Positions 6,801 to 20,090 are shown, counted from the first letter of the stretch. The stretch is 32,208 nucleotides of DNA from Chloroflexota bacterium (GCA_017881885.1 JADGQJ010000005.1:1-32208), one strand, 5' to 3'. Numbers and translations are program-made. The notes: generated from the letters alone by a model not told the origin.

Positions 6801-6829
6801 AGTATACGGGCTCAATTCGGTGTAGCCAA
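6801..6829 (-). promoter_or_regulatory. Promoter of the Cys-rich gene/prfB operon
   Basis: On the minus strand TTGGCT (6824-6829, 4 of 6) and TATACT (6801-6806, 5 of 6) are 17 bases apart. The predicted start is near 6794, giving a leader of about 50 bases to the GTG at 6742. It would serve the Cys-rich gene, prfB, the GNAT gene and probably ftsEX-ctpA. Confidence 0.65.
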
Positions 6830-6960
6830 GAGGTCAATTTCGTTAGATCGGCGGGAAATGAACACATTGTGCGAGTTGGCGCCTGGATTGAACTCAGTTC
6901 GCGTCAGAACCCGGGTGGCGCCGAACGCCCCTCCGCAATGGGGATGAATCAGGCGCCCCG

Positions 6961-6980
6961 AGCCGAACCCCCGCTCGGCT
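6961..6980 (-). terminator. Candidate terminator after ydcF
   Basis: AGCCGA (6961-6966) and TCGGCT (6975-6980) form a 6-bp stem around an 8-base loop, five bases after the ydcF stop codon in the direction of transcription. There is no T-run, so it is weak evidence for termination. Its position at the end of the secA-ydcF unit and before the next promoter is suitable. Confidence 0.35.
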
Positions 6981-6985
6981 ACGGC

Positions 6986-7681
6986 CTACGGGGCAGTCGG
7001 GCTCGAACTTGGTGCGGGCGATTGCCCGTCGGTTGGCGTGGGTTCGGGAGTGCCGCCCAGATCGGCGGAGATCGACTCGTTCTGGAGGAATGTGTATTCG
7101 CCCAACGCGCCGAGCTCGTGCATCAGAGCATTGAAGTGCATGTGCCCATCGAGGTCCGCCGGGCTGGTCGTCGTTGGCGAGCCCCACGCTTCGATTCCCT
7201 GATCAGCCGCGAGACGCAGGACCCGCAACATGTGAGTTCGGTCGGAGACGAAGAGGCCGGTCCGGAGACCGTGCTCGTCGAATAGAGCGCGGACATTACG
7301 GATGGACTCGAGAGTGGTGCTGCCCGTCGTCTCCTCGAGGATCGCGGATTCGGGCACCTGCCGGGCAAGGGCATATCTGCGGCCCGTCTCGGCCTCCGTG
7401 AAGCGATCGCCGGGTAGCTTGCCGCCCGTGAATACCAGGAAGTGGGCGTAGCCCGCCTTGTAAAGGTCGATGGCGTGATCGAGGCGGGCGGCCAGCACCG
7501 CGGACGGGCGGCCGTTGTATTGCGCCGCGCCGAGAACCACGATCGCGTCCACGTTCCGACGGTCGTCGTGCTGGCCGACGGCACCGACGCGATAGACCGT
7601 GTACGCAGTCAGTGCGACGCCGCCGATGATGAAGGCCAGTGCCACCAGCACCAGATCCCGAAGGCGGGCCTTCCAGGTCAC
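6986..7681 (-). CDS. YdcF/SanA-like DUF218 membrane protein
   Basis: A DUF218 (YdcF/SanA/ElyC) family protein of 231 residues. An N-terminal membrane segment (about 8-30) follows a short basic start, and the domain lies outside. Family motifs are DAIVVLGAAQYNGRPS (45-60), the FTGG loop (84-87), TEAETGRRYAL (95-105) and the TTLES helix (122-126), followed by LFVSDRTHMLRVLRLA. The C-terminus is a Pro/Ser/Thr-rich tail. Family members are linked to envelope integrity and peptidoglycan or polysaccharide precursors, but the reaction is not firmly known. The start is placed at the GTG overlapping the secA stop (GTGA); an in-frame TTG further upstream lies inside secA and is unlikely. Confidence 0.82.
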   Translation of the reverse strand: MTWKARLRDLVLVALAFIIGGVALTAYTVYRVGAVGQHDDRRNVDAIVVLGAAQYNGRPSAVLAARLDHAIDLYKAGYAHFLVFTGGKLPGDRFTEAETGRRYALARQVPESAILEETTGSTTLESIRNVRALFDEHGLRTGLFVSDRTHMLRVLRLAADQGIEAWGSPTTTSPADLDGHMHFNALMHELGALGEYTFLQNESISADLGGTPEPTPTDGQSPAPSSSPTAP

Positions 7682-10668
7682 AGGCCGTGGCACTTCTTGT
7701 ACTTCTTGCCGGAACCGCACCAGCAATGATCGTTGCGGCCCATCCGTATCCCCGCCGGTGAGTAGCCGGGTCGGATGGCCCCGCTGGTTGTGGAGCCACC
7801 TCCACTCGAGCTCGAGCCGCTCGACATCGAGCCGCCGAACGTTCGTCCCTGCGGCAACGGCTTGGGCAGGGCCCGTCCGCCGACCGAACCGCCACGGCCA
7901 CCCGCGGCGGCAATTGCCGCGGCTGCGGCGGCGAGGGTAGTGGGACCGCCGTCTCCGGCGGACGGCTCAACCGGCTCCTCCGGCCCGCGACCCTCGATGC
8001 CCGCCGGTGGAGGCGGCGCCTGACGGATGAGCGAAACTCGGAAGATCGTCGTCGCGACCTGGTGGCGGATGAGTGCGCTCATCTCCTCGAAGAGGCCGAA
8101 GGCCTCCTTCTTGAAAGCGTTGAGCGGATCTTCCTGGGCGAACCCGCGCAGGCCGATGCCCTGGCGCATGGCATCCACCTCGGTCAGGTGCTCGACCCAG
8201 ATGGAGTCGATCGTTCGCAAGAGCACCAGACGCTCGAGAATGGCCCAGTCGTCGCCGAGCTCCTTCTGCTTCGCTTCCAGGTGCTCCGCGGCGATGTCCT
8301 TGAGATTGATGGCCACGGCCTCGCGGCTGCCGAACTCCTCGAGCGCGTCGGGCTTGGTTTCCTCGCTGGCCAGACCCATGCTCTCGAGCGCGGCCGAGAG
8401 GGCCTCGAAGTCCCAATCCTGGGCAGACATGCTGCCCGGCAGATGGCGGTCGACGATGGCGTCGATCTCGCGCTCGATGAAGGACAGGACCGTATCGGCC
8501 AGATCCTCGTTCTTGAGGACCTTGTCGCGCTCTTCGTAGATCGTTTCGCGCTGCTTGTTGATCACGTCGTCGTACTCGACGACGCGCTTTCGGATGTCGA
8601 AGTTGTAGCCCTCGACCCGGGTCTGGGCGCTCTCGATCGTCTTGGACACGAGGCGCGATTCGATCGCGGTGTCCTCGTCCAGACCGAGCCGCTCCATAAG
8701 GCCGGAGACCCGCTCGGAGGCGAACCGCTTCATCAGGTCGTCTTCGAGCGAGAGGTAGAAGCGGCTTGACCCCGGGTCGCCCTGGCGGCCGGCGCGGCCG
8801 CGCAGCTGGTTGTCGATACGGCGGGAGTCGTGGCGCTCGGTGCCGATGATGTGCAGGCCGCCCGCGGCCACTACGTGCTCGTGCTCCTCGTCGCAGAGCG
8901 CCTTGGCTTCCGCGAACGTGGCGTCGTAGGTCTCCTTGTCCACCTCGGCCGGGTTGAGGCCCTTGCGGTGGAGCATCTCGGAGGCTAGACCGGCGGGGTC
9001 GCCGCCGAGCTTGATGTCGGTGCCGCGGCCGGCCATGTTCGTTGCGATCGTGACCGCGCCCAACCGGCCGGCCTGAGCCACGATCGGGGCTTCCTTCTCG
9101 TGGAACTTGGCGTTGAGAACCTCATGCTTGACGCCCCGGCGCTTGAGCATGTCGGCAAGGTGCTCAGATTTCTCGACCGAGATGGTGCCGACGAGTACCG
9201 GCCGCCCGGCGTCGTGCATGTCGACGATCTCGTCGAGCAGGCCCAGGTACTTGCCGGTCTCGTTTCGGAAGACCAGGTCCGCCTCGTCGTCGCGGATCAT
9301 CGGCCGGTGCGTCGGGACGGCCACGACTTCGAGCTTGTAGATCTTGTGGAGCTCTTCCGCCTCGGTCATGGCCGTGCCGGTCATGCCCGAAAGCTTTGTG
9401 TAGAGCCGGAAGTAGTTCTGGAAGGTGATCGTCGCCAGGGTCACGCTCTCGCGCTGGACGTGCAGGCCTTCCTTGGCTTCGATGGCTTGATGGAGGCCCT
9501 CGCTCCAGCGGCGGCCGGGCATCTGGCGGCCGGTGAACTCGTCGACGATGACGATCTCGCCGTCCTTGACGATGTAGTCCCGGTCGAGCTTGTAGAGGGC
9601 GTGAGCCCGCAGCGCCGAGTCGAAGTAGCGCGCGAGAGTCGGGTCTTCGTCGAAGAGGTTCTTGACCCCGAGCAGCTTCTCCATCTTGGAGATGCCCTCT
9701 TCGGTCGGCGAAACAGCCTTGTCCTTTAGATCGATGAAGTAGTCGCCGCCCTCCTCGTCGCCCTCGGGCCGGCCGACCAGTCGGGGCACGAGACGCGCGA
9801 ACAGGGAGTACTTGTCGGCCGACTCTTCGGCCTGGCCGCTGATGATCAGCGGCGTCCGGGCTTCGTCGATGAGGATGTTGTCGACCTCGTCGACGATGGC
9901 GAAGAAGCGCCCGCGCTGAACCCGCTGGTCCAGTTCCGTGACCATGTTGTCGCGCAGGTAGTCGAACCCGAACTCGTTGTTGGTGCCGTATGTGATATCG
10001 GCGGCGTACGCCTCGGCCCGGGTGCACGGCCGCAGGTTGATCAGCCGCTCGTCGTTGGTGGGGTAGCCCGGCTCGAACAGGTACGAGGTGTCATGGGCGA
10101 TGACGCCCACCGAAAGGCCCAGGAAGTGGTAGATCGGCCCCATCCACTGGGCGTCACGACGGGCCAGGTAGTCGTTCACGGTGACGACATGGACGCCGCG
10201 GCCGGTGAGGCCGTTGAGAGCGACCGCGAGCGGCGCGACGAGCGTCTTGCCCTCGCCCGTCTTCATCTCCGCGATGCGACCCTGATGCAGGACGATTCCG
10301 CCCATGAGCTGGACGTCGAAGTGGCGCATGCCGAGGGTTCGCTGCATCGCCTCGCGGGTCGCGGCGAAGACTTCCGGCAGAACCTCGTCCATGGCTTCCT
10401 GGACGCGGTCGTGCTCGCGCTGGAGGCGCTCCTTCTTCAGCTCGCGGCGGCGCTCGAGCTCGGGGTGGTGGCGCTCGTCGTCGGACGGCTCTTCGGACAC
10501 GCCTGCGTCGCGGATCTCGTCGCGGATCTCGTCGATGAAGGCGCGGATCTCCGCGTCGGAGCGCGCCTGCATTTCCGGCTCGAGCTCGTTGGCCCGGTCG
10601 ACCAGGGGCTGGATGCGCCGGATCTCGCGGTCGTTCGAGTCGACGAAGCGGCTCAGGAAGCCAAGCAT
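7678..10668 (-). CDS. secA: Preprotein translocase ATPase SecA
   Basis: SecA drives protein export through SecYEG. The 996-residue protein has Walker A MKTGEGKT (135-142), the NDYLARRDAQWM segment, the TYGTNNEFGFDYLRDNM stretch, Walker B IVDEVDNILIDEARTPL, and GTERHDSRRIDNQLRGRAGRQGDPG in NBD2. The C-terminal zinc-binding tail is CWCGSGKKYKKCHG (C982, C984, C993, H994), which in other bacteria binds SecB or ribosomes. It is longer than E. coli SecA (901) because of a charged insert (about 52-92) and a low-complexity Ala/Gly/Ser linker (about 900-970). It starts with ATG, 187 bases after the preceding small gene, and overlaps ydcF by four bases. Confidence 0.97.
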   Translation of the reverse strand: MLGFLSRFVDSNDREIRRIQPLVDRANELEPEMQARSDAEIRAFIDEIRDEIRDAGVSEEPSDDERHHPELERRRELKKERLQREHDRVQEAMDEVLPEVFAATREAMQRTLGMRHFDVQLMGGIVLHQGRIAEMKTGEGKTLVAPLAVALNGLTGRGVHVVTVNDYLARRDAQWMGPIYHFLGLSVGVIAHDTSYLFEPGYPTNDERLINLRPCTRAEAYAADITYGTNNEFGFDYLRDNMVTELDQRVQRGRFFAIVDEVDNILIDEARTPLIISGQAEESADKYSLFARLVPRLVGRPEGDEEGGDYFIDLKDKAVSPTEEGISKMEKLLGVKNLFDEDPTLARYFDSALRAHALYKLDRDYIVKDGEIVIVDEFTGRQMPGRRWSEGLHQAIEAKEGLHVQRESVTLATITFQNYFRLYTKLSGMTGTAMTEAEELHKIYKLEVVAVPTHRPMIRDDEADLVFRNETGKYLGLLDEIVDMHDAGRPVLVGTISVEKSEHLADMLKRRGVKHEVLNAKFHEKEAPIVAQAGRLGAVTIATNMAGRGTDIKLGGDPAGLASEMLHRKGLNPAEVDKETYDATFAEAKALCDEEHEHVVAAGGLHIIGTERHDSRRIDNQLRGRAGRQGDPGSSRFYLSLEDDLMKRFASERVSGLMERLGLDEDTAIESRLVSKTIESAQTRVEGYNFDIRKRVVEYDDVINKQRETIYEERDKVLKNEDLADTVLSFIEREIDAIVDRHLPGSMSAQDWDFEALSAALESMGLASEETKPDALEEFGSREAVAINLKDIAAEHLEAKQKELGDDWAILERLVLLRTIDSIWVEHLTEVDAMRQGIGLRGFAQEDPLNAFKKEAFGLFEEMSALIRHQVATTIFRVSLIRQAPPPPAGIEGRGPEEPVEPSAGDGGPTTLAAAAAAIAAAGGRGGSVGGRALPKPLPQGRTFGGSMSSGSSSSGGGSTTSGAIRPGYSPAGIRMGRNDHCWCGSGKKYKKCHGL

Positions 10669-10688
10669 TGGAGCTCACGATCGTTGGG

Positions 10689-10796
10689 GGCCCGTCTCGC
10701 GGGCCGGTGGAATGGGCGTCGTCCGAGGCGGCTTCGCCCCTCGGCGGCCTCCGACGACTGCCACCCGGCAGCGCCGATGGCTGGGCGGAAAGTATA
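10689..10796 (-). promoter_or_regulatory. secA leader: candidate -10 and two hairpins
   Basis: In the 187-base gap before secA, the minus strand carries a good -10 element, TATACT (10791-10796), without a convincing -35. Downstream of it is a 12-bp inverted repeat with one mismatch (10718-10729 with 10747-10758). A second 6-bp stem, GGCCCG (10689-10694) with CGGGCC (10700-10705), ends about 20 bases before the ATG. Both would lie in the secA 5' leader. A role in controlling secA translation is possible but unproven. Confidence 0.4.
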
Positions 10797-10855
10797 GGCC
10801 AGCGAGCCGCGAAGGCCGCGCCGCCTCGTTGCCGTGTGCCGCCCCCGCATCGTCA

Positions 10856-11086
10856 CTATCGCCAGAAGTGCGTCCCGTAGCCCAGCAGCAACAGGGCGAA
10901 GGTCAGGGCGCCGAGGGCGGCCCAGAACAAGACCGCCACGCCGGTGCGAGTCGGATTCATCTCCGTGTTGCGCATCGCGGCGGCTCGCCAGCGGCGGGAA
11001 CGCAGGCTCGTGCGCCAGTCGCGGCCGCTCTGGGACGCCGGCCGCAGGGCGCCCTGGCCGTCCGGCCGATGCAACTGCAAACTCAT
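10856..11086 (-). CDS. Small single-span membrane protein, unknown function
   Basis: A 76-residue protein starting at ATG (11084-11086), with AGGAG about 11 bases upstream. Residues 1-45 are hydrophilic and basic (many Arg and Ser). Residues 49-70 form one clear membrane helix (GVAVLFWAALGALTFALLLLGY), and the protein ends in GTHFWR, so the N-terminus is probably cytoplasmic. I do not recognise the family. It lies 43 bases after prs and 187 bases before secA on the same strand. The frame also continues upstream through prs, but that part is an out-of-frame reading of the prs gene. Confidence 0.6.
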   Translation of the reverse strand: MSLQLHRPDGQGALRPASQSGRDWRTSLRSRRWRAAAMRNTEMNPTRTGVAVLFWAALGALTFALLLLGYGTHFWR

Positions 11087-11129
11087 TGTCTGGCGGTCTC
11101 CTGTCTGCGCGACCGGGCCATCGTTCCGG

Positions 11130-12254
11130 TTAGCGGCCCGAGACGTCGATCGGCCGGGCGGGCTCGTCCGACTCGTCCGTTCGACCGTTGTCGCGGTCGC
11201 CCGGCGTCCTGTCGGACCCGATCGTGCGATCGGGTTGGCTGTCGACGTCCCAGAGAAGCATCTCCTGGGTGAAATGGACTTCGCTGGTGAAGAGAGCACC
11301 GACTGACTGGCCGCGGTGGATTCGCACGATCGCCTCGGCGATGAGCGGCGCGAGCGAGATGACTTTGAGCTTGCTGCCGCGCTTCTCGAGCGGGATCGGG
11401 ATCGAGTCGGTGACGACGACCTCGCGCAGGATCGACTCGTCGATTCGGGCCACTGCCGACTCCGACAGGACGGCATGTGTGGCGCAGGCGTACAGCTCGG
11501 TCACGCCTTCTCGCTCCAGGGCATTGACGATCTGGATCAGGGTGCCGGCGGTGTCGATCTCGTCGTCGACGATGATGGCCCGCTTGCCGCGGACGTCGCC
11601 GATGACGTTCAGAACCTCGGTCCGGTCCTGGTTGCCGATGCGGCGTTTCTCGACGATCGCCAGGGGCGCGTCCATGAGTTCGGCGAAGGTGCGGGCGCGT
11701 TTGGCAAAGCCCAGATCCGTTACTACGACGATGTTCTCGAGCTGCTTCTGGAGGAAATGGCCGGAGAGCAGGTGGACCGCCGTCAGCTCGTCGACCGGGA
11801 TGTTGAAGAAGCCCTGGATCTGGCCCTGGTGGAGATCGACGGTGAGGAGACGATTCGCGCCGGCCACGGTCATCATGTCTGCGATCAGCCGAGCGGTGAT
11901 CGGGACGCGTGGCTGGTCTTTCTTGTCCGAGCGACCGTATCCGTAGTACGGCACGACGGCGGTGATCCGGCCCGCGCTGGCTCGCTTGAAGGCGTCGATC
12001 ATGATCAGAAGTTCCATGATCGATTGGTTGACCGGGCGCGAGGTGGGCTGGATCAGGAAGACGTCCTTCTCGCGGGCGTTGTCGATGATCCGGACGAAGA
12101 TGTTCTCGTTGGCGAATTCGAAGACTTCCGCGCGACCGAGGTCGATGTTGAGATAGCGGCAGATGTTGCGGGCCAGCTCCGGGTTGGCGTTGCCGGTGTA
12201 CACATCGAACTGATCTGCACCGACTGCCGACTTGCGTATCTCGCTGCCGCTCAA
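11130..12254 (-). CDS. prs: Ribose-phosphate pyrophosphokinase (PRPP synthetase)
   Basis: Makes PRPP from ribose 5-phosphate and ATP for nucleotide, His and Trp synthesis. Motifs: [10 protein letters not shown] (47-56), [14 protein letters not shown] (69-82), [10 protein letters not shown] (103-112), [12 protein letters not shown] (139-150), the flexible catalytic loop KRRIGNQ (203-209) and the PRPP-binding loop [10 protein letters not shown] (229-238). The usual SPDVGGVxRA stretch reads [10 protein letters not shown] here, a divergent version. The 374-residue protein has a hydrophilic C-terminal extension (about 330-374) beyond the normal end near LFTSEVHF. The start is TTG, overlapping the gyrA stop as TTGA, with GGAG seven bases upstream. 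Confidence 0.93.
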   Translation of the reverse strand: MSGSEIRKSAVGADQFDVYTGNANPELARNICRYLNIDLGRAEVFEFANENIFVRIIDNAREKDVFLIQPTSRPVNQSIMELLIMIDAFKRASAGRITAVVPYYGYGRSDKKDQPRVPITARLIADMMTVAGANRLLTVDLHQGQIQGFFNIPVDELTAVHLLSGHFLQKQLENIVVVTDLGFAKRARTFAELMDAPLAIVEKRRIGNQDRTEVLNVIGDVRGKRAIIVDDEIDTAGTLIQIVNALEREGVTELYACATHAVLSESAVARIDESILREVVVTDSIPIPLEKRGSKLKVISLAPLIAEAIVRIHRGQSVGALFTSEVHFTQEMLLWDVDSQPDRTIGSDRTPGDRDNGRTDESDEPARPIDVSGR

Positions 12255-14812
12255 CTCGTGGCTCCGCTTTCGGGCACTGGAGGGGTTCCTGCCGGACCCT
12301 CATTGTCCGCCAAGCCACCCCGTTGTGCCAGACCGGCTCGGAATGCGGCGATCCCGACGACTTTGTCGCCGACGTTGAGCCGCATGACGATCACGCCCCG
12401 CGCGCCGGAGGAATATCGGTTGATGGTGTTCGTCTCCGTCCGAACCACCTGGCCGCCGGCGCTGATGAGGAGCAACTCCTCGTCCTGCTCGTTGACCTGC
12501 TGGACGGCGGCCACGTCGCCGGTCTTCTTGCCCTCGAGCGAGATGAGCCGGACGCCCTGGCTGCCGCGATGCATGGGCCGGAACTCGGTCAGCGGGACGC
12601 GCTTGCCGTAGCCGGTCTCCGTCAGAACCAGGAGATCGGAGGTGGGCTGGACCACGCTCATGCCGACGACACGGTCGGTGGAACTGGCCAGCCTGATGCC
12701 GATCACTCCGGCCGCCGGCCGGCCCATCGGCCGGACCTCGTCCTCCGGGAAGCGGGCGATCTTGCCCTGAGCCGTTGCGACGATGACGTCGTCCTTGCCG
12801 GTGGCCACGTCGACCCACGCCAGCTCGTCGTCGGGCGCGATGGTGATCGCGATGATGCCGCTGGAGCGAACCTTCTCGAACTGTTCGAGCGGGCTCTTCT
12901 TGACGATCCCGTTGCGGGTGGCCATCACGAGGAACTTGCCGGGCATGAAGTCGGACAGGGTGATCGTCGCCATCGGCACTTCGCCCGGCTCCACCTGGAC
13001 GCCGGGGAGGTTGATGATCGCGATCCCCTTGGCCTGGCGGCTGGCATCGACGATGGTGTGGACCTTGGCCGAAAACACGCGGCCCCGGTTGGTGAAGAAG
13101 AGCGCCCAGTCGTGAGTGTTGGCGACGAGGAGATGCTCGACGGCGTCTTCCTCGCGGGTCACGTGGCCGATGATCCCCTTGCCGCCTCGCCCCTGGCGAC
13201 GGTAGGTGGCGACCGGCTGGCGCTTGATGTAGCCGCGCCGGCTGATCGTGACGACGACATCCTCGTCCGCGATCAGGTCCTCGTCGGTCATCTCGCGGCT
13301 GGAGTCGTCGACGATCCGGGTCCGGCGGGCGCCCGCGTACTTGGCCTTGATGGCGCTGAGTTCGTCGGTGATGACGGCCAGGATGCGCGACGGGTTGGCC
13401 AGGATCTCCTCCAGCTCGGCGATGAGCTGGATTACCTCGAGATACTCGTCTTCGATCTTCTTGCGCTCGAGAGCAGCCAGGCGAGCCAGGCGCATGTCCA
13501 GGATCGCCTGGGCCTGGAGTTCCGAGAGCGCAAATCGCGAGATCAGGTTCTTGCGAGCCGTGTCCACATCGGCCGATTCGCGGATGGTCCGGATCACCGC
13601 GTCGAGGTTGTCGAGGGCGATCTTGAGGCCTTCCAAGATGTGCGCCCGGGCCCGCGCCTTCTCCAGGTCGAACTCCGTGCGCCGGCGGACGATGATGCGG
13701 CGGTGGTCGATGTAGTGCTGCAGGACGGCCTTGAGCGAGAGCGTCTGCGGCTGTCCGTCGACCAGCGCCAGCATGTTCATGTTGAACGCGACCTGCATCG
13801 CAGTGTGCTTGAACAGGTTGTTCAGCACCCGGTGCGGGTCGGCGTCGCGCTTGATCTCGATGTAGATGCGCATGCCGTCGCGATCCGACTCGTCGCGAAG
13901 GTCGGCGATCCCCTCGATCTTCTTGGCGGTGACGAGCTCGGCCATCTTCTCGAGCAGCGCGGACTTGTTCACCTGGTACGGCAGCTCGGTGACGATGATC
14001 GCCATCCGGTCGCGGCGAGTCTCCTCGAAGGCGACCTGGGCACGAACGACCACGCGACCCCGGCCGTGGGCGTACATCTCGCGGATTGCGTCGACCGTCT
14101 CGCTCTCGCCGGTGATCGGGTTGCGGCGGGTCTCGAGGCGGTACATCGTGCCGCCGGTCGGAAAGTCGGGACCGAGGACGTATTTGCAGAGATCGTCGGA
14201 GGTGAGATCCGGGTCCTTGATGAGCGCCTGCGCGGCGTCGCAAACCTCGCCCAGGTGGTGAGGCGGAATGTTCGTCGCCATGCCGACGGCGATTCCGGAC
14301 GAGCCGTTGACCAGGAGGTTCGGAAGCTTGGCCGGCAGAACCGTCGGCTCTTTCTGGGTGCCGTCGTAGTTCTCGACGAAGTCGACGGTGTTCTTGTCGA
14401 TGTCGGCCAGCATCTCGGCCGAGATGGCGGTCAGCCGGGCCTCGGTGTAGCGCATCGCCGCGGCGCTGTCGCCGTCGATTGAACCGAAGTTGCCCTGGCC
14501 GTCGACCAGCGGGTAGCGCATCGAGAAGTCCTGGGCCAGGCGGACCAGGGTGTCGTAGATGGCGGCATCGCCGTGCGGGTGGTACTTGCCCATCACGTCG
14601 CCGACGATCGCGGCGCACTTGCGATAGGAGGATGTGGCCGAGAGGCCCATCTCGCCCATCGCGAAGAGGATGCGGCGATGAACCGGCTTGAGGCCGTCGC
14701 GGACATCGGGCAGCGCGCGAGCCACGATGACGCTCATGGCGTAGTCGAGATAGCTCGTCCGCATCTCGTCTTCGAGGCGGATAACTCGGACCCGGCCCAG
14801 ATTGTCGGTCAC
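12251..14812 (-). CDS. gyrA: DNA gyrase subunit A
   Basis: The DNA-cleaving subunit of gyrase, which introduces negative supercoils. The 853-residue protein keeps E. coli numbering at its N-terminus: catalytic Tyr122 in AAAMRYTE, and the quinolone-determining region [11 protein letters not shown] (78-88) with Ala at position 83, where E. coli has Ser, and Asp87. The C-terminal domain carries a GyrA-box-like QGRGGKG, against the consensus QRRGGKG, supporting gyrase rather than ParC. The start is GTG, overlapping the AlkD-like gene stop (GTGA). The stop overlaps the prs start (TTGA). gyrB lies two genes upstream in the same overlapping block. Confidence 0.97.
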   Translation of the reverse strand: MTDNLGRVRVIRLEDEMRTSYLDYAMSVIVARALPDVRDGLKPVHRRILFAMGEMGLSATSSYRKCAAIVGDVMGKYHPHGDAAIYDTLVRLAQDFSMRYPLVDGQGNFGSIDGDSAAAMRYTEARLTAISAEMLADIDKNTVDFVENYDGTQKEPTVLPAKLPNLLVNGSSGIAVGMATNIPPHHLGEVCDAAQALIKDPDLTSDDLCKYVLGPDFPTGGTMYRLETRRNPITGESETVDAIREMYAHGRGRVVVRAQVAFEETRRDRMAIIVTELPYQVNKSALLEKMAELVTAKKIEGIADLRDESDRDGMRIYIEIKRDADPHRVLNNLFKHTAMQVAFNMNMLALVDGQPQTLSLKAVLQHYIDHRRIIVRRRTEFDLEKARARAHILEGLKIALDNLDAVIRTIRESADVDTARKNLISRFALSELQAQAILDMRLARLAALERKKIEDEYLEVIQLIAELEEILANPSRILAVITDELSAIKAKYAGARRTRIVDDSSREMTDEDLIADEDVVVTISRRGYIKRQPVATYRRQGRGGKGIIGHVTREEDAVEHLLVANTHDWALFFTNRGRVFSAKVHTIVDASRQAKGIAIINLPGVQVEPGEVPMATITLSDFMPGKFLVMATRNGIVKKSPLEQFEKVRSSGIIAITIAPDDELAWVDVATGKDDVIVATAQGKIARFPEDEVRPMGRPAAGVIGIRLASSTDRVVGMSVVQPTSDLLVLTETGYGKRVPLTEFRPMHRGSQGVRLISLEGKKTGDVAAVQQVNEQDEELLLISAGGQVVRTETNTINRYSSGARGVIVMRLNVGDKVVGIAAFRAGLAQRGGLADNEGPAGTPPVPESGATS

Positions 14813-15788
14813 TGTGCGCTAATCCTCCGGGTTGTGTCTTCGGAACGCGGCGTGGCGCCGGCGTTTAGGAATGCTGCCGTTGCCGCGGCGGCGCGGGATG
14901 TGGAAGGGGCCCCGGGCCGGCGTCGGATGCCGTCCAGGCTGGTCTTGAACCGAGCGGCCGTCTCGGAGGGAAGCTTGGATACGGAGTCGCGGATCACCCA
15001 CGCCCGGTGGCCGTCGTCGGTCGATCGGGCAGTTTCGGTCTCAGCCCCCAGGAAGGCGGCGGTGGCGTCGGGATCGAGTTGGGCGAAGGTCCGAAGCGCC
15101 CACGAAAGTGACTTCTGGACGTCGGGCTCCGAGTCGCCGATCAACTGGCCTATCAGCGCCAGGCCGTGCTCGCGGACGGGAGCGTCCTTCCCGCCGGGAA
15201 TACCGCGGACGTGCGGCATCGTCGCGAGGGCGGAGCCGACGAGGCGGCGCTCCCAGCGCGAGGGCGAGTAGACGAGCTGCTCCAGCTCGGACCAGCGACG
15301 GGAGTCTCGGAGGATTCCCTCGCCGTAGGGATGGGCCAGCGTGTCGACGGTGATCCACTCGTCCGCTTCCCGGGCGGCGCGGCGCAGGAGCTGCCACGTC
15401 CGCTCCGGGTCCGTGGGCAGCACGCGGCCCAGGTTCCACATACCGAACCAGCGGATCTCGCGCAGGTCCTCGCGCAAGAGGCAGTCGATAACGCCCACGA
15501 GGAGTGAGGTAGAGGCATCGCGGGTGCCGCGCTTGAAGGCCTTGTGGGCCGCCTCCATGAGGGGCAGGCGCACGCCGAGAATCGGCCCAAGGCCCGGAGC
15601 GACGGAGCTCGAGCCGGCTGCGTAAACCGGATCGGCGAGGACCTCGAAGCCCTGCTTCAGGGCTGCGATGAAAGCGTCCGGGTCCTGGACGAGCTCCGCC
15701 AGCCTCTCGCCGAGCGCGGTTGCCTCTGCCACGTGCTCCGCCACGAAGCGGTTCGATGCGGCGGTGATCTCGGACTCGCCGACGGCGC

Positions 15789-15792
<4 letters not shown>
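14809..15792 (-). CDS. HEAT-repeat protein related to AlkD DNA alkylation-repair glycosylases
   Basis: A 327-residue, mostly helical protein resembling the DNA alkylation repair (AlkC/AlkD) HEAT-repeat superfamily. Supporting motifs are [12 protein letters not shown] (115-126), [16 protein letters not shown] (142-157), resembling the AlkD W-D-x-V-D region, [15 protein letters not shown] (178-192) and [16 protein letters not shown] near 225-240. In AlkD-like enzymes these helices wrap DNA to remove bulky or charged alkylated bases. Catalytic identity cannot be confirmed by eye, and it could be a non-enzymatic HEAT protein. The C-terminal 40 residues are low complexity. It starts at ATG overlapping the thioesterase stop (ATGA) and overlaps gyrA by four bases. 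Confidence 0.65.
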
Positions 15793-19174
<3,382 letters not shown>

Positions 19175-19178
<4 letters not shown>

Positions 19179-20029
19179 TGCTCGCCCCCACTCGCGGCGC
19201 TGGGCTTTGCCCCGTGGCCGGTGGCGCCGTCCTTGGCGATGTCGGCAAGTTCCGGATGAATGGGCCTCCCGTCGCGGGCCCGCAACTCCGCGGCGAGGGC
19301 GGCGTATGCCTCAGCCCCCTTGGAGTCGGGACGGTAGAGCGCGATTGGGAGGCCGTAGCTGGGGGCCTCCGACAGGCGGACGCTGCGTGGAATGATCGTG
19401 TCGAAGACCGTGGGCCCGAGGTACTTTCGGACTTCGGCGTCGACCTCGGCCGACAGATTCGTGCGCGGGTCGTACATCGTCAGCACGACACCTTTGATGG
19501 CGAGATCCGGATTGAGGTGATTCCGGACGAGATTGATAGTCGCTATCAGCTGCGAGAGCCCTTCGAGCGCGTAGTACTCGCACTGGATCGGGATCACGAC
19601 GGCGTCGGCGGCGGTAAGTGCGTTGACGGTGAGCAGGCCCAGGGAGGGAGGGCAGTCCAGCACGATGTAGTCGTATGTGGACACGAGCTCGCTGAGGATT
19701 CGAGCGAGACGTCGCTCACGCTGGGGAAGCGGTGCCAACTCGACTTCGGCACCGGCCAGCGAGATCGACGACGGCACGATCGAGAGGTTCGCGACCGTCG
19801 TCGGAACGACCAGGTCCGTGACCCGGGCGTTTTCGATTATGGCCTCGTACACGGAGTGCCCGATCTCGCCGCGATCCAGCCCGAAGCCGCTTGTGGCATT
19901 GCCCTGGGGGTCAAGATCGATAACGAGAACGGAGTCTCCGGCGAGAGCCAGGTAGGTAGCCAGGTTGACTACCGTGGTGGTTTTGCCGACGCCACCTTTC
20001 TGGTTGGCGCAGGCGATGATCTGGCCCAA
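19175..20029 (-). CDS. parA: Chromosome partitioning ATPase ParA (Soj)
   Basis: A deviant-Walker ATPase that binds DNA and moves ParB-parS complexes. The 284-residue protein begins MGQIIACANQKGGVGKTTT with the deviant Walker A KGGVGKTT (11-18). It has VIDLDPQGNATSGFG (Walker A' region), DYIVLDCPPSLG (Walker B region) and the C-terminal IPRSVRLSEAPSYGLPI typical of chromosomal ParA. The start is TTG (20027-20029), directly preceded by an in-frame TGA, so no upstream start is possible. GGGG lies about six bases before it. It is the first gene of the leftward parAB-gyrBA block and faces the parS array. Confidence 0.96.
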
Positions 20030-20062
20030 TCAGGTCCCCGTTTCGGTGGTCGGAATGCTTGA

Positions 20063-20090
20063 ATTCTAGCATTTTGGGCCGGTTTCCGAA
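20063..20090 (-). promoter_or_regulatory. Weak candidate promoter of parA
   Basis: On the minus strand TAGAAT (20063-20068, 5 of 6) is preceded by TTCGGA (20085-20090, 3 of 6) at 16 bases. The predicted start is about 25-30 bases before the parA TTG. Confidence 0.4.

Noticed and set aside
6814-6900. A tRNA-like start (GGTGTAGCCAAGAGGTC)
   Set aside because: There is no matching acceptor 3' half, no T-arm GGTTCGAATCC and no foldable anticodon arm.
12323-14482. A 719-codon open frame antisense to gyrA
   Set aside because: It mirrors the gyrA codon pattern in GC-rich DNA and has no recognisable protein features; gyrA motifs are complete on the other strand.
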